Shown here: in pieces, positions 55,342-64,000 of the stretch
How the letters are laid out: the number at the start of each line of letters is the position of its first letter
Position numbering within the stretch: position 1 is the stretch's first letter
Origin: Pochonia chlamydosporia 170
Taxonomy: Eukaryota; Ascomycota; Sordariomycetes; Hypocreales; Clavicipitaceae
DNA: 64,000 bases
Direction of reading: 5' to 3'
NCBI RefSeq assembly: GCF_001653235.2
Contig: NC_035796.1
Coordinates: forward strand, 2,542,001 to 2,606,000
The notes under the pieces: model-generated
Database searches by the model: none
Seen by the model: the letters and a program-made list of their open reading frames with translations, nothing else
Told to the model about the DNA's origin: nothing
Translations under genes and position numbers: made by a program

Positions 55342-56781
55342 ACTGGTATACTACGTGCGCACGGGCTCGCGATGACGTTTTGTGAGAAATGAAGAGCAAA
55401 ATCGACAGTAATAAAGGAATACTACGCCGGTCGATTTGGCCCAGCTCAAGATGCGACGTGGGTGTTGTGTAATCCAAGTTCCCAGAGTTCCGAGGAGATA
55501 GGCAGTTGACTACTGGCTGCGCTGCTCAAGTGCTGGGGCAAGTGGCGCCGCGCGGGGAGCTTATTGAATGGAGGGGAAGATGATGGAAGACTGCCGGCCA
55601 CTTGGCTCAACATGGGATTGCTGTAGCTGGAAAATCCAGTAATTAAACAGCAGGATAGTCAATTGTTTTGGCTGTGTCCGCGACTCGCTACATGCAGGCA
55701 CAAGACAGGCAGGCGATTGGAAGCAGGATGTCCTGCCGAATGATGCAGCGAGAGCCTTGGATTGAAGGGCCCTGGACTCCTGGGTTCTACATCAACTGGT
55801 GCCAGACGCAGCCGATTCTGCAGGCGTAACATTGAATGTCTTTGGAGCTGGACCTTGTTGGAGCCAGCGATGCCATGGTGAGCAGAAGCGACGAATCAAG
55901 AGGCGTCACGGCACGGCTTGGCGGGGTTCAACTTGTTTGGAGTGGGGTAGTCTGGTTCGTCACTGTTCCAAGGTCGTTCGTTTTGGTGTGCCGTGTGCTC
56001 TCTGCTGTTTTGCTGCATTCGTGACTCCACCAGCCGGACTCGGTCACCCAGAGGCAGGCCAGGACTCTGGTGCGGCATGGTTGTAGGTTTGAGCTGCAAA
56101 CATGATGTTTTGGAGGAGAAATGACTTGACGAGTTTCAAAATTGGCTGCCGGTAAGGAGGCTGGAGGAGTAATTATTGGATGTGCGGATTGATACAGCGA
56201 CTTGATATCTGAAGCCATGTGATGGCAATAGCTCACAGACATTTGAATGCGACGTTGACGCTTCCGGGTCAGAGCCTCAATGCCTCATCAAACTGACTTG
56301 TCCATCAATACACAACCAGCCAGGCGCATATCTGCGAGTACTCTGTCTAAGTCAATAAGTTGAGCGACTTCAGCTCAATTTAACCCGAGGGTAATTTTGG
56401 CCACTATCGCAATTGTATCTCCAGACCATAGGAAAACTACAGCATAATCTCGTCTGCCGTGCATTCTCAGCCTTGCAGATCTCACAATGTGCTCTGCATG
56501 ACGCTCTCCCATGCCCTCGTAAGTGGACCAATGTTCGAATTTATGATTGGCCAGATTATCCAACCAATCACACCACCCCTCCCTCACCAAACACACATTC
56601 TCGGTGCTCGGAAAAACACCGCCCCACCAAGTTTAGGTCTTGAAGCCCTCCAAACGAATTTTCGACCCTGTCAATTTTCTGTGGTTCAGCCCGCATTGGT
56701 GATAATTGCACTACATCCACCACGAACCTCGCCGCAGACTTGTCGTTATCCCACCAACCTCACGACAAAACACCACACACA
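55342..56781. other. Intergenic, no gene seen
   Basis: 1.4 kb with the divergent promoters of the DUF2408 gene and ribosomal P1. Short frames at 55799-56099 are open on both strands but without features. The part next to P1 has C-rich tracts and CACCAC boxes. Confidence 0.45.
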
Positions 56782-57464
56782 ATGTCTACTGCTGAGCTCG
56801 CTTCGTCCTACGCGGCCTTGATCCTCGCCGATGACGGCGTCGATATCACCGTAAGTCCAATTCTACGCGTTGCGAAACCACAAAACCATCCATGTGCGAA
56901 ATTGCCGGCGCAGTCTACGATTTTACGATTCTGGAAGGAAACGCAGACGGGAATTTGGCAAACTTCGTTGGGCGCCGGCAAAACACATGACAAATTTGTG
57001 GCATCGGGAAATTTTCAACTCCAGGGACACAGTGTATGCTGACTTGAACAGGCCGACAAGCTCCAGGCCCTCATCAAGGCCGCTGGCATCCAGGATGTCG
57101 AGCCCATCTGGACCTCCATCTTCGCCAAGGTACGACGACGATAAAATCCCCCAACTTGACGAGAATTCGCCCACCGAACGGGTACACTACACCGACGTGA
57201 AACACGATGCTGACGAAGAAAACAGGCCCTGGAAGGCAAGGACATCAAGGACCTGCTCGTAAACGTCGGCTCTGGAGGCGGCGCTGCTGCCCCCGCTGCC
57301 GGTGGTGCCGCCGCCGCCGCTGGTGGTGATGCCGCTGCCCCTGAGGAGGAGAAGGTCGAGGGTGCGTACACACTTCCAAGAGAAGCATTCGAGATGAGAT
57401 GGCTAACTGTCCCACAGAGAAGGAAGAGTCCGACGAGGACATGGGTTTCGGTCTTTTCGACTAA
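56782..57464 (+). CDS. RPP1: 60S acidic ribosomal protein P1
   Basis: Four exons: 56782-56850, 57052-57129, 57226-57361, 57418-57464, 109 residues. N-terminal domain [64 protein letters not shown], an Ala/Gly-rich hinge, and the acidic end [16 protein letters not shown] that recruits elongation factors (and is the conserved P-protein tail). P1/P2 dimers bind P0 and form the ribosomal stalk that activates the GTPases of translation. The 201 nt first intron, unusually long here, follows codon 23 as in many highly expressed fungal ribosomal genes. The identification is secure. Confidence 0.98.
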
Positions 57465-57994
57465 ACGCACAATTACTCAAACTGTTTTCTTGCTTCTTTG
57501 TACTTCAACTGCATGGCTTCGGGGTCTTCACGAATCACATCGATCATACAGGATGGAGAAAAGGCGCGCAAAAAAAGGACTCGGGGAAAGGATGGGTTAT
57601 GGCTTTTCCCCTTTCTTGCGTTTGGCGGCACCTGGGCTGTGAGGTAGCTTCGTTCATATACTGGAAGTTAATATGATTGAATGTCCCTCGTAAAGAAGAA
57701 TCAGATCACACGCAATGTGGAGTTTTATTGAGTGATGGTGGCGGGTTTGGGTCAAATACAGGCTTTTGGGAATGAATGCTGTGGGTTGGTGTTCACTGTG
57801 ATTCTTGTTACGGACTGTGCTGGCATTGGAGCCGGAGACTGTGTCATGAGTTGATTGTATTCATCTACTGTGTGCCTCACGTCGCCACTGAAACCTCAAT
57901 TTCTCACCAACGCCGTCCACATTTCTTGTATGCCATGATACGCTTTTCCATGCCTGTCGTTTCCCCCAACCATCCGCACCCCAACGCCAAATGT
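57465..57994. other. Convergent intergenic region, no gene seen
   Basis: 3' flanks of P1 and the UBX gene. Nothing recognised. Confidence 0.4.
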
Positions 57995-59163
57995 TTATTG
58001 AACAATCAACGCCGACGACGGCACAAACCCAGCCTCCTTCAAAGTCTTAGACATGTCCAAATCCCCCGAAAAAGTCTTCTTGGGAAACGTAGTTGAGAAG
58101 CTCGTCACCACCAGCCCAGTCTCACCCTGCACCATCTGCGCCAACTCAAACAGCGTCGTCTCCGCCGGCAAAGTCTTCATAAGGTTGCCGCTGGGGGTCT
58201 GGAGTCTCAATCTAGCCGTGTTGTGATCAGCCTTGGGCTTAGGCGGCGCTACCGCCGCGGGGGCAGGGGCAGCAGAGCCGGCAGCAACCTCTGGAGCTCT
58301 CCCTTCTCTCGCGGCTTTGGCTTCTTCAGCTTTGCGTCGTCGTTCGGCCTTGTCGGCTTCAATCTTGGCCTTGATGCGCTTCTTGGCTTCCATGTCGTCT
58401 TGCTTCTCTTGGCGTTTTTTGGCAGCCTCTTTGATTTGTTCCTTGCGTGCGAGCTCTTCTTTCAGATCTTGGCTTTCCTTGGTGGACTTTTGGCGAATTT
58501 GCTGGAGGGTAGTTAGTGAATGAGAGTCTCTTTGGTGGACGAGCTTGTGTGTTGCTCAGTGCTTGGAGGGACAAACCTCGTTTCGTTTGGCGTCTGCCTT
58601 ATCCTGGACAGATTGGACAGCTCGTTTGGCCTTGAGGCGCTCACGCAGTTCTTCCAACTTGGCTTTTCTCTCCTCCTCTGTCAATGGGGCGATTTCCTCG
58701 GTTGACTCTGAAAAATCTGTGTGGTCTCTGCAGCCATCACGTCAGGTCAGCATACATTCATTCTCCGGGTGTATTTGAGAAATATGGACAACATACGTCT
58801 TGGTGGCATGGAACGTCGCTAGGTCGTGATTTCGGAACTTCTTGCCACACTCATTGCATACAAGTGAGCGAGCTTGACCCGTCTCAATTTCAGCAATTTT
58901 GGCCTTGGTCTCGGCATCCTCCTCCTCATCGTCATCTGCCTTGCTAGCCTCCGCAGCTTGAATTTCCTCTAGAGGTTTATCCTGGTTATCCTCTAGCCAT
59001 TGCAGAGCACCCTGAACTGATTCAATGTTAGTAAGCTGCCATGCTGAATTTGTTGCAATTCTTGTCCTGGGGTACACGTACGGCCACCGCTTTTCTTGAC
59101 TGCAATTTCGGCTCGGGTCTTGTCGAAGCCCATATCAGTAAGAAGATCTAGATCTGAAGGCAT
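57995..59163 (-). CDS. UBA-UBX domain protein (SAKS1/UBXN1-like)
   Basis: Four exons: 59163-59082, 59016-58797, 58727-58577, 58501-57995, 319 residues. A UBA domain at residues 1-40 (DLLTDMGFDKTRAEIAVKKSGG joined over intron 1 to LQGALQWLE) binds ubiquitin. An acidic linker, then a C2H2-like finger CNECGKKFRNHDLATFHATKT-DH (residues 80-102) that spans intron 2. A long charged coiled coil (about 115-225) carries STEEIAPLTEEERKAKLEELRERLKAKR. An Ala/Pro linker leads to the UBX domain (about 245-319): ARLRLQTPSGNLMKTLPAETTLFELAQMV, ending ALIVQ. UBX domains bind Cdc48/p97, so the protein likely brings ubiquitinated clients to Cdc48. The usual FPR loop is replaced by FPK. Intron 1 acceptor was chosen to fit the UBA motif. 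Confidence 0.92.
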
Positions 59164-60974
59164 CTTTGCGAGGGCACGGGGAGTCTGTTGATCGGATAGG
59201 CGGTATTTCGGTAGTGAGGTTGGAGGGGTAAGGTGAGTGACCGATTCTGACGGCAATGTGTAGTGGGGTAGATTATATACTTGGGGCACTTGACATTCAA
59301 CAAAATCAACAACTTTGGTCCAACAAGGATGAGAAGAGTTATGAGCCTGGGCTGAGGCTGTTTGTTTGAAGTCTGCACAGACACTTTCTGGATGCAGGTG
59401 AAGTTGTTGATGAAGTAAGCAGTCTGGAGCTGCGAGGCATTGAATGGCACGTCATTGAACAGTTGCCTCACACGTGGAGCTGGCTGGGGCTGGCTGGGCA
59501 GGTGGTGTCCACAGGCATCTCGCAGCTTAAAACTGGCGGCCCGGCATTACAACGGCTATACGACCTGGGAGAGAGAGAGCACTTGAGAGCTTTAATGTTG
59601 CCATCTTCAACCTCGAATCGACCGTCCATTGTTCCGTACGGTGTATGAGATTGCGGAATGCTATGATTGGCACCGGCCGACCGAATTTTATTTTTGGCCT
59701 TTCCTTCTCCAAGAGGCCCCAAAGGCAAGGGCATAGAGTCCAGCCTTTGGCGCCTATTTGTAACCTGCGAATGGACTCATGCTTGCACGTGTCCCATCAT
59801 CCGACTTGACGGAGCGGTCAGCAGATCCGATGAAGAGGGAATCCACTTGGGTATTCGTACAGAAGTCAGGCACGCGGTGCTGAGGAACAAGAAAGATGCC
59901 CATAATGCCAATGATTTTTTTTAGTTGTATTTCAATGGCCGTAAAAACGTCGTCAACCGCAATTCACAGGGATCAAATACTTCGCCAATGCCAGTAGATG
60001 CCCCGAGACTCCTTTCGACCCAAGCTTGCGTGCTGAGCTAGCCGATCAGCTTGGCTACAGTGGTGGATCAAACACAACTTCAAGGGACTACCTGCACCCA
60101 GACAGGCAGAACCAAAGGTTATTATACCGACCTTGGCTAGACATGATGGACTCCACATGTGGTCTTCAGTGCTAGCCTCCTGTCAGGGGCTTGAACAGAT
60201 TGGTCATGCTGCTAACACTTGGATGCCGTGGCGCGAGCATGTGTCTACAGCAGAAGACCAAGGAACAGAACGCTGGAGATGTGAGTTCAATCATCGTTCG
60301 CCGAGGCTCACAAGCCCAAGCCACAGCATGTCGCTCTGACCAAAGTGAGCTGGAGTCCCCTTTCAAGCTTTGTTGGTGTGTGTCGAGTCTGGTATTGTTT
60401 TTCTTTCTTTGTCAGGCCCTGTCTTGTGCCATGTTGTCATCGTCCTGACCGTGCTCCGTACTGCCTCATTACAAACCACCACGCACTAGACACATCCGCT
60501 TCAAGAGCCCGTCCATTGCCAGTCCTTTAGCAGGTTCATCTTTGACTTGCATTACTCAATTTTTGTCCCCGTCGCGTGTTGTTGCTATCAAGAGATCCGG
60601 CACTTTAATGCCCCCGGCCTGGACATTTACCCTCTTCAAATCTAAATATTCTCTGCTCTCCTTTATTCAGCGCGTGCGCTTCGCTTGCCCGTCCATCGAG
60701 CACCTGAGCCCCAGGTTGCCAAAGCAAAGGTCGGCAGCTCCCCACACCAAACTCCAAGTCCAAGTCCAAGCCAAACCCACTTGCAGCCAAACCCAGCCCA
60801 GTCCAGCCCATCCAAGCCAATCCAGACCAAACAAGGACCAGACCGTGTCCTCAACTTTCAAGTGCATCACGGCTGATTCTCCCCCGCCAGAACGACCCGA
60901 CAAAAATCACAGTCCTCGAGTCCGACCGTGCTGCATCGAATAGCTGTCAATTATTGCCAGTCATTTTGCCCATC
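59164..60974. other. Intergenic, divergent promoters of the UBX and VAP genes
   Basis: 1.8 kb. The right end (about 60740-60840) has CCAAGTCCAAGCC / CAGCCCAGTCC simple repeats, probably part of the VAP leader. No gene recognised. Confidence 0.45.
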
Positions 60975-62145
60975 ATGACGGTCGACATCCTCCCCCTCGA
61001 GCTGAACTTTACTCGTACGTGAACGTGACGCACTCCGCAACCTCCCTCGGCTAAAGCTGTAGCTATCATTAACTCGGTATCCCTCTCGTCTCAGGTCCAT
61101 TCACCGTCGAAGTCTCGCGAACTCTCACCATCCGAAACACAAGCAGCTCACCTCTTGCGTTCAAGGTATGCATTTCAGTGCAGTCGCAAATGCGCAAATG
61201 CCCATGAGTGCACAATATGGCCGTCACAGTAACTGACCCGCTCCTCTTCCCGCAGGTCAAAACCACTGCCCCCAAACAGTACTGCGTCCGACCCAATGCC
61301 GGTCGTATCGAGCCCGGAAATGCCTTCGATGTCACAGGTACGACGGGACAATAATTTCCCATTGTGCGAGCTCTTTCTCAGTTCACCAGTGCAGCACAAC
61401 TAACATGGCACAACAAACGAATAGTACTCTTGCAGGCGATGAAACAGGATCCTCCCCTGGATGCCCGATGTCGCGACAAGTTCCTCGTTCAGTGCGCACC
61501 AATCACCTCGGACAAGGACTTTGCCAGCATTGCCTCTGTTCTCGAGTCGGCAGACAAGGCTACGCTTGTCGAACGCAAGATTCGCGTCAACTGGCTGGCT
61601 GCCAATGGCGAGGCCCAGGGACCTAGCGCTCCAGCTGCTTCTACTCCCAGCAAACCTTCAACCGTGAATGGCGTACGTTCTTCGTCGGTGCAGTGCAGCA
61701 ACTGTGAATTTTCAAACTGACTCTATTCCCCAAGGCTACTGAAACTCCTGACGCTCCCCGAACATTCTCATCACCCGGCGGCAACGCCAACTCAACGCCC
61801 CTGCCTGCGCCGCCACCCTACACATCTGACGATGCCGCCGAAGACACCGACGACAAATCCGAGCGCCCCAAGTCTGCTGTATCCCACGCCGCCACAACTG
61901 TCTCCGAGACCGCGCAAATGACGTACGAAGAATTGAAGAACAAGCTCGCCCAAGCAGAAGCCCAACTGCTCAACCTCAAGGACAGCGGACTGCGCCAGCG
62001 AAATGTAAAGTCCGCAGCCAGCGATGAGAAGACACGTTCTGGTAACACCGCACAGGCTGTTAAGCAGCAACCCGACGGTGTGTCGGTGCAGATCGTCGCC
62101 CTGCTGTGTCTGTTGAGTTTCCTGCTGGCCTACTTCTTCTTCTAG
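60975..62145 (+). CDS. SCS2: VAP-family ER membrane protein (Scs2-like)
   Basis: Five exons: 60975-61014, 61095-61165, 61256-61337, 61425-61672, 61735-62145, 283 residues. The MSP domain covers residues 1-125: LPLELNFTRPFTVEVSRTLTIRNTSSSPLAFKVKTTAPKQYCVRPNAGRIEPGNAFDVTVLLQAMKQDPPLDARCRDKFLVQ in conserved segments. Residues 130-200 are a Pro/Ser/Thr linker; 210-235 a coiled coil (YEELKNKLAQAEAQLLNLKD); the last 20 residues (VQIVALLCLLSFLLAYFFF) form the tail anchor. VAPs sit in the ER membrane, bind FFAT motifs on partners and build ER contact sites with plasma membrane and other organelles, aiding lipid transfer. Exon phases all close. The gene has four introns in the MSP region, typical of filamentous fungi. 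Confidence 0.96.
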
Positions 62146-62732
62146 TTGCCATAGAAGCGCATAATGTCCCAGCAGGGAGTATTTCTAATTTTGACAGCGA
62201 AGAAATGTAGTCCTAAGACTAGCTTTACAAAGATGCGTTCTGGGATATACACCGTTGTTGAGTGGCAGACGGACCCAGTGCCGCATAATGACTGAACTGA
62301 ACATAAAATGGGTGCAAGGACACTGAATCTAGGCAACTTGCAAAAGGGGGACCGATTACATGGGGGTTGGGGAGAAGGTTGTCTGGTGGACGTGGGTGGA
62401 TGACAGACACCATTTGATATCGAGTAGCTGCTCTTGGCATTTGTACTGTACAGTACTGTAAGCTACTGTTCTATGACGCGTATAATGTAATTCTCTTTGT
62501 CTATTGATATTGATACTGATACTAGTCAACTTGTTGGATTCTATTCGTGATTTTTGATATATGATTGCTGGGATTGCATACACTCGTATTTCTGTAGTAT
62601 TATAGATAATAGCCATGTTTCTATGGTAGTGACTTATGCAATCTTGTACAGTAGAACCCCAACGCCAATCACATAATTGTGACGATTACTGTTCCCAAAA
62701 ATTCAAATGTAAAGTAACAACATGCTGGCTGT
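62146..62732. other. Convergent intergenic region, no gene seen
   Basis: 3' flanks of VAP and the desaturase gene, moderately AT-rich. A GTACTGTACAGTACTGTA short palindromic repeat lies near 62442-62460. No gene recognised. Confidence 0.45.
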
Positions 62733-63951
62733 TTAGGCCTGCACTTCACTCTCCTTCCAGTTCACGGCACCACCGACCAACCGCCCACCTTCTTTACGCT
62801 TGACACGGCAATTCAAACCAACATTTTCGTCCCAGATGAACCTCCAAATGGCGTACACCCAACTCTCATGACGAGGCAGCGGCTCGTAAAACTCCTTGGC
62901 CATTTCATACACGGCAGGGAGTCTGGTCCACGGAATGGCAGGGAAGTCGTGGTGCTCGTTGTGCAGACCGACATTGTAGGTGAACCAGTTGAGGGGGCCG
63001 TAGTAGGAAAACGTCTCGGGCACGGGGACCATGTTGCTGGGGTCCTTTTGCGTAGGGGTGACGGTTTCGTAGACGTAGTGCTCGGCGATGAAGTGGCCGG
63101 CCAGGGGGTGCAGGCTACCTGCGAGGAAAGATGACAGCAGGAGATACAGCACTGCGTTCCACGAGGCGTAGCGCACGAGGAGGGCGTCGAAGGAGAGCTG
63201 GATGGTGAGGTTGACGAAATGGACCCAGGAGAAGGGGACGCGGTAGACGGCCATGGGGCGCAAGGCATAAAAGAAGATCTGAAAGGTGCAGAAGAAGGCC
63301 TTTCCGAGGATGGAGTCGAGGAAGAAGGCTTCCAGGGCGGTGGGGAGATCGGTGTCGAGGCCGTCTACACCAAGGGATTTGTGGTGAGTGAGATGATAGG
63401 GCTGTGGGGTCCAAGTCAGTCTTGACATTGTTCATTAAGCAGAGGAAGTGGATGATAGACATACGCGGAATGCGGCGCTGTAGGGAACCGCAATGGGCAG
63501 GTTGGCTACAATGGCAAAGAGTCGATTCGCCAATGGGCTCTTGAAGGCCAGGTTGTGGGAGATCTCGTGAATGGCCAGGAAGAGGTTCTGGTTGGCGGTG
63601 GCGCCGAATACGTATGCTACAGCCCAGAATTTCCAGGACCAAAAGGACGTCGACTGGAGGAGGTAGGCGAGGACGATTTGGAGCGTCACGACACCGGTGA
63701 CGACGTACTTGGTTAGAGGCTCAGGGCCACATAGCTTGGTGATCTGATTGTGTTAGCAAGACTCAATTCGGCTGGGACGAGGCAGGGCAAACCTCTGGAT
63801 GAGCCTTGATAATGGCCAGTCGACGGGTGCGGTGCGGCTCCTCGGTATAGGTCCAGAAGAAGTCATGTTTGGGGTTGGCGTCCTGGTTCTCTGTGTGAGT
63901 GGTCTTCTTTTTGGGCGTCTTGGTGACGGTAGCAGAACCGTTTGACGGCAT
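62733..63951 (-). CDS. DES1: Sphingolipid delta-4 desaturase (dihydroceramide desaturase)
   Basis: Three exons: 63951-63793, 63743-63465, 63401-62733, 368 residues. A polar N-terminus holds the DES-type segment DFFWTYTEEPHRTRRLAIIKAHPE (desaturase lipid-binding N-domain). Four membrane helices surround three complete histidine boxes: HEISH (112-116), HLTHH (149-153) and HNEHH (293-297), which bind the di-iron centre. It introduces the trans-4 double bond into the long-chain base of dihydroceramide in the ER, a step toward glucosylceramide in filamentous fungi. Length and motif spacing match the family. Start at 63951 (MPSNGSATV) is the only one giving the N-domain. Confidence 0.96.
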
Positions 63952-64000
63952 TTTGTCGAGTTTGCAATTGAGTTAGCGAGAGGCGACGAGGCTGTGTTTG

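Noticed and set aside
63115..63642. 175-codon minus-strand frame over the desaturase
   Set aside because: It crosses the intron and reads the desaturase exons out of frame; the three histidine boxes lie in the other frame.

Overview
The window is a piece of a filamentous ascomycete genome (Pezizomycotina, most likely Sordariomycetes/Hypocreales). Reasons: genes have short introns (about 45-100 nt, GT-AG with a few GC-AG); there is a canonical eight-cysteine class II hydrophobin; HET and Zn2Cys6 proteins are present; and an AT-rich, transition-riddled repeat island looks like the product of repeat-induced point mutation (RIP). All gene models below were spliced by eye and kept only when the reading frame closed across every junction.

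Layout. 0.5-4.3 kb: a secreted HsbA-type surface protein and a secreted glutaminase A-type enzyme, followed by a 4.2 kb stretch with no convincing gene. 8.6-13.9 kb: class II hydrophobin, a protein with an internally duplicated unknown domain, and a two-exon unknown. 14.2-18.4 kb: a membrane-anchored HET protein and a protein with a fungal STAND-type N-terminus, transcribed divergently from a 265 bp shared promoter; this is the best candidate for a little-described allorecognition/cell-death gene pair. 19.0-24.6 kb: SnoaL-like cyclase, Zn2Cys6 regulator and secreted FAD oxidase, resembling a small metabolic cluster or its remnant.

24.9-30.05 kb is an AT-rich repeat island. It holds three related 320-410 bp repeats, two of them inverted around a GC-rich, broken gene for a Ser/Ala-rich secreted protein. 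It also holds a 145 bp tandem duplication, a strong hairpin, a deletion-derived repeat pair and a likely solo LTR. Right beside it lies a divergent DHFR-like gene.

31-46 kb: MFS transporter (zinc-facilitator-like), C2H2 transcription factor, ACS/Dal5-type MFS transporter, an FHA-domain protein kinase with an inverted partial copy of itself 1.3 kb upstream and a 60 bp minisatellite just downstream, and a large basic, AT-hook-like protein. 47-64 kb is a conserved housekeeping block: an unknown membrane-anchored protein, Bzz1 (F-BAR/C1/SH3), a small unknown, a YCII-like protein, a DUF2408 protein, ribosomal P1, a UBA-UBX protein, VAP/Scs2 and sphingolipid delta-4 desaturase. The left 46 kb is accessory-like; the right end is core genome.
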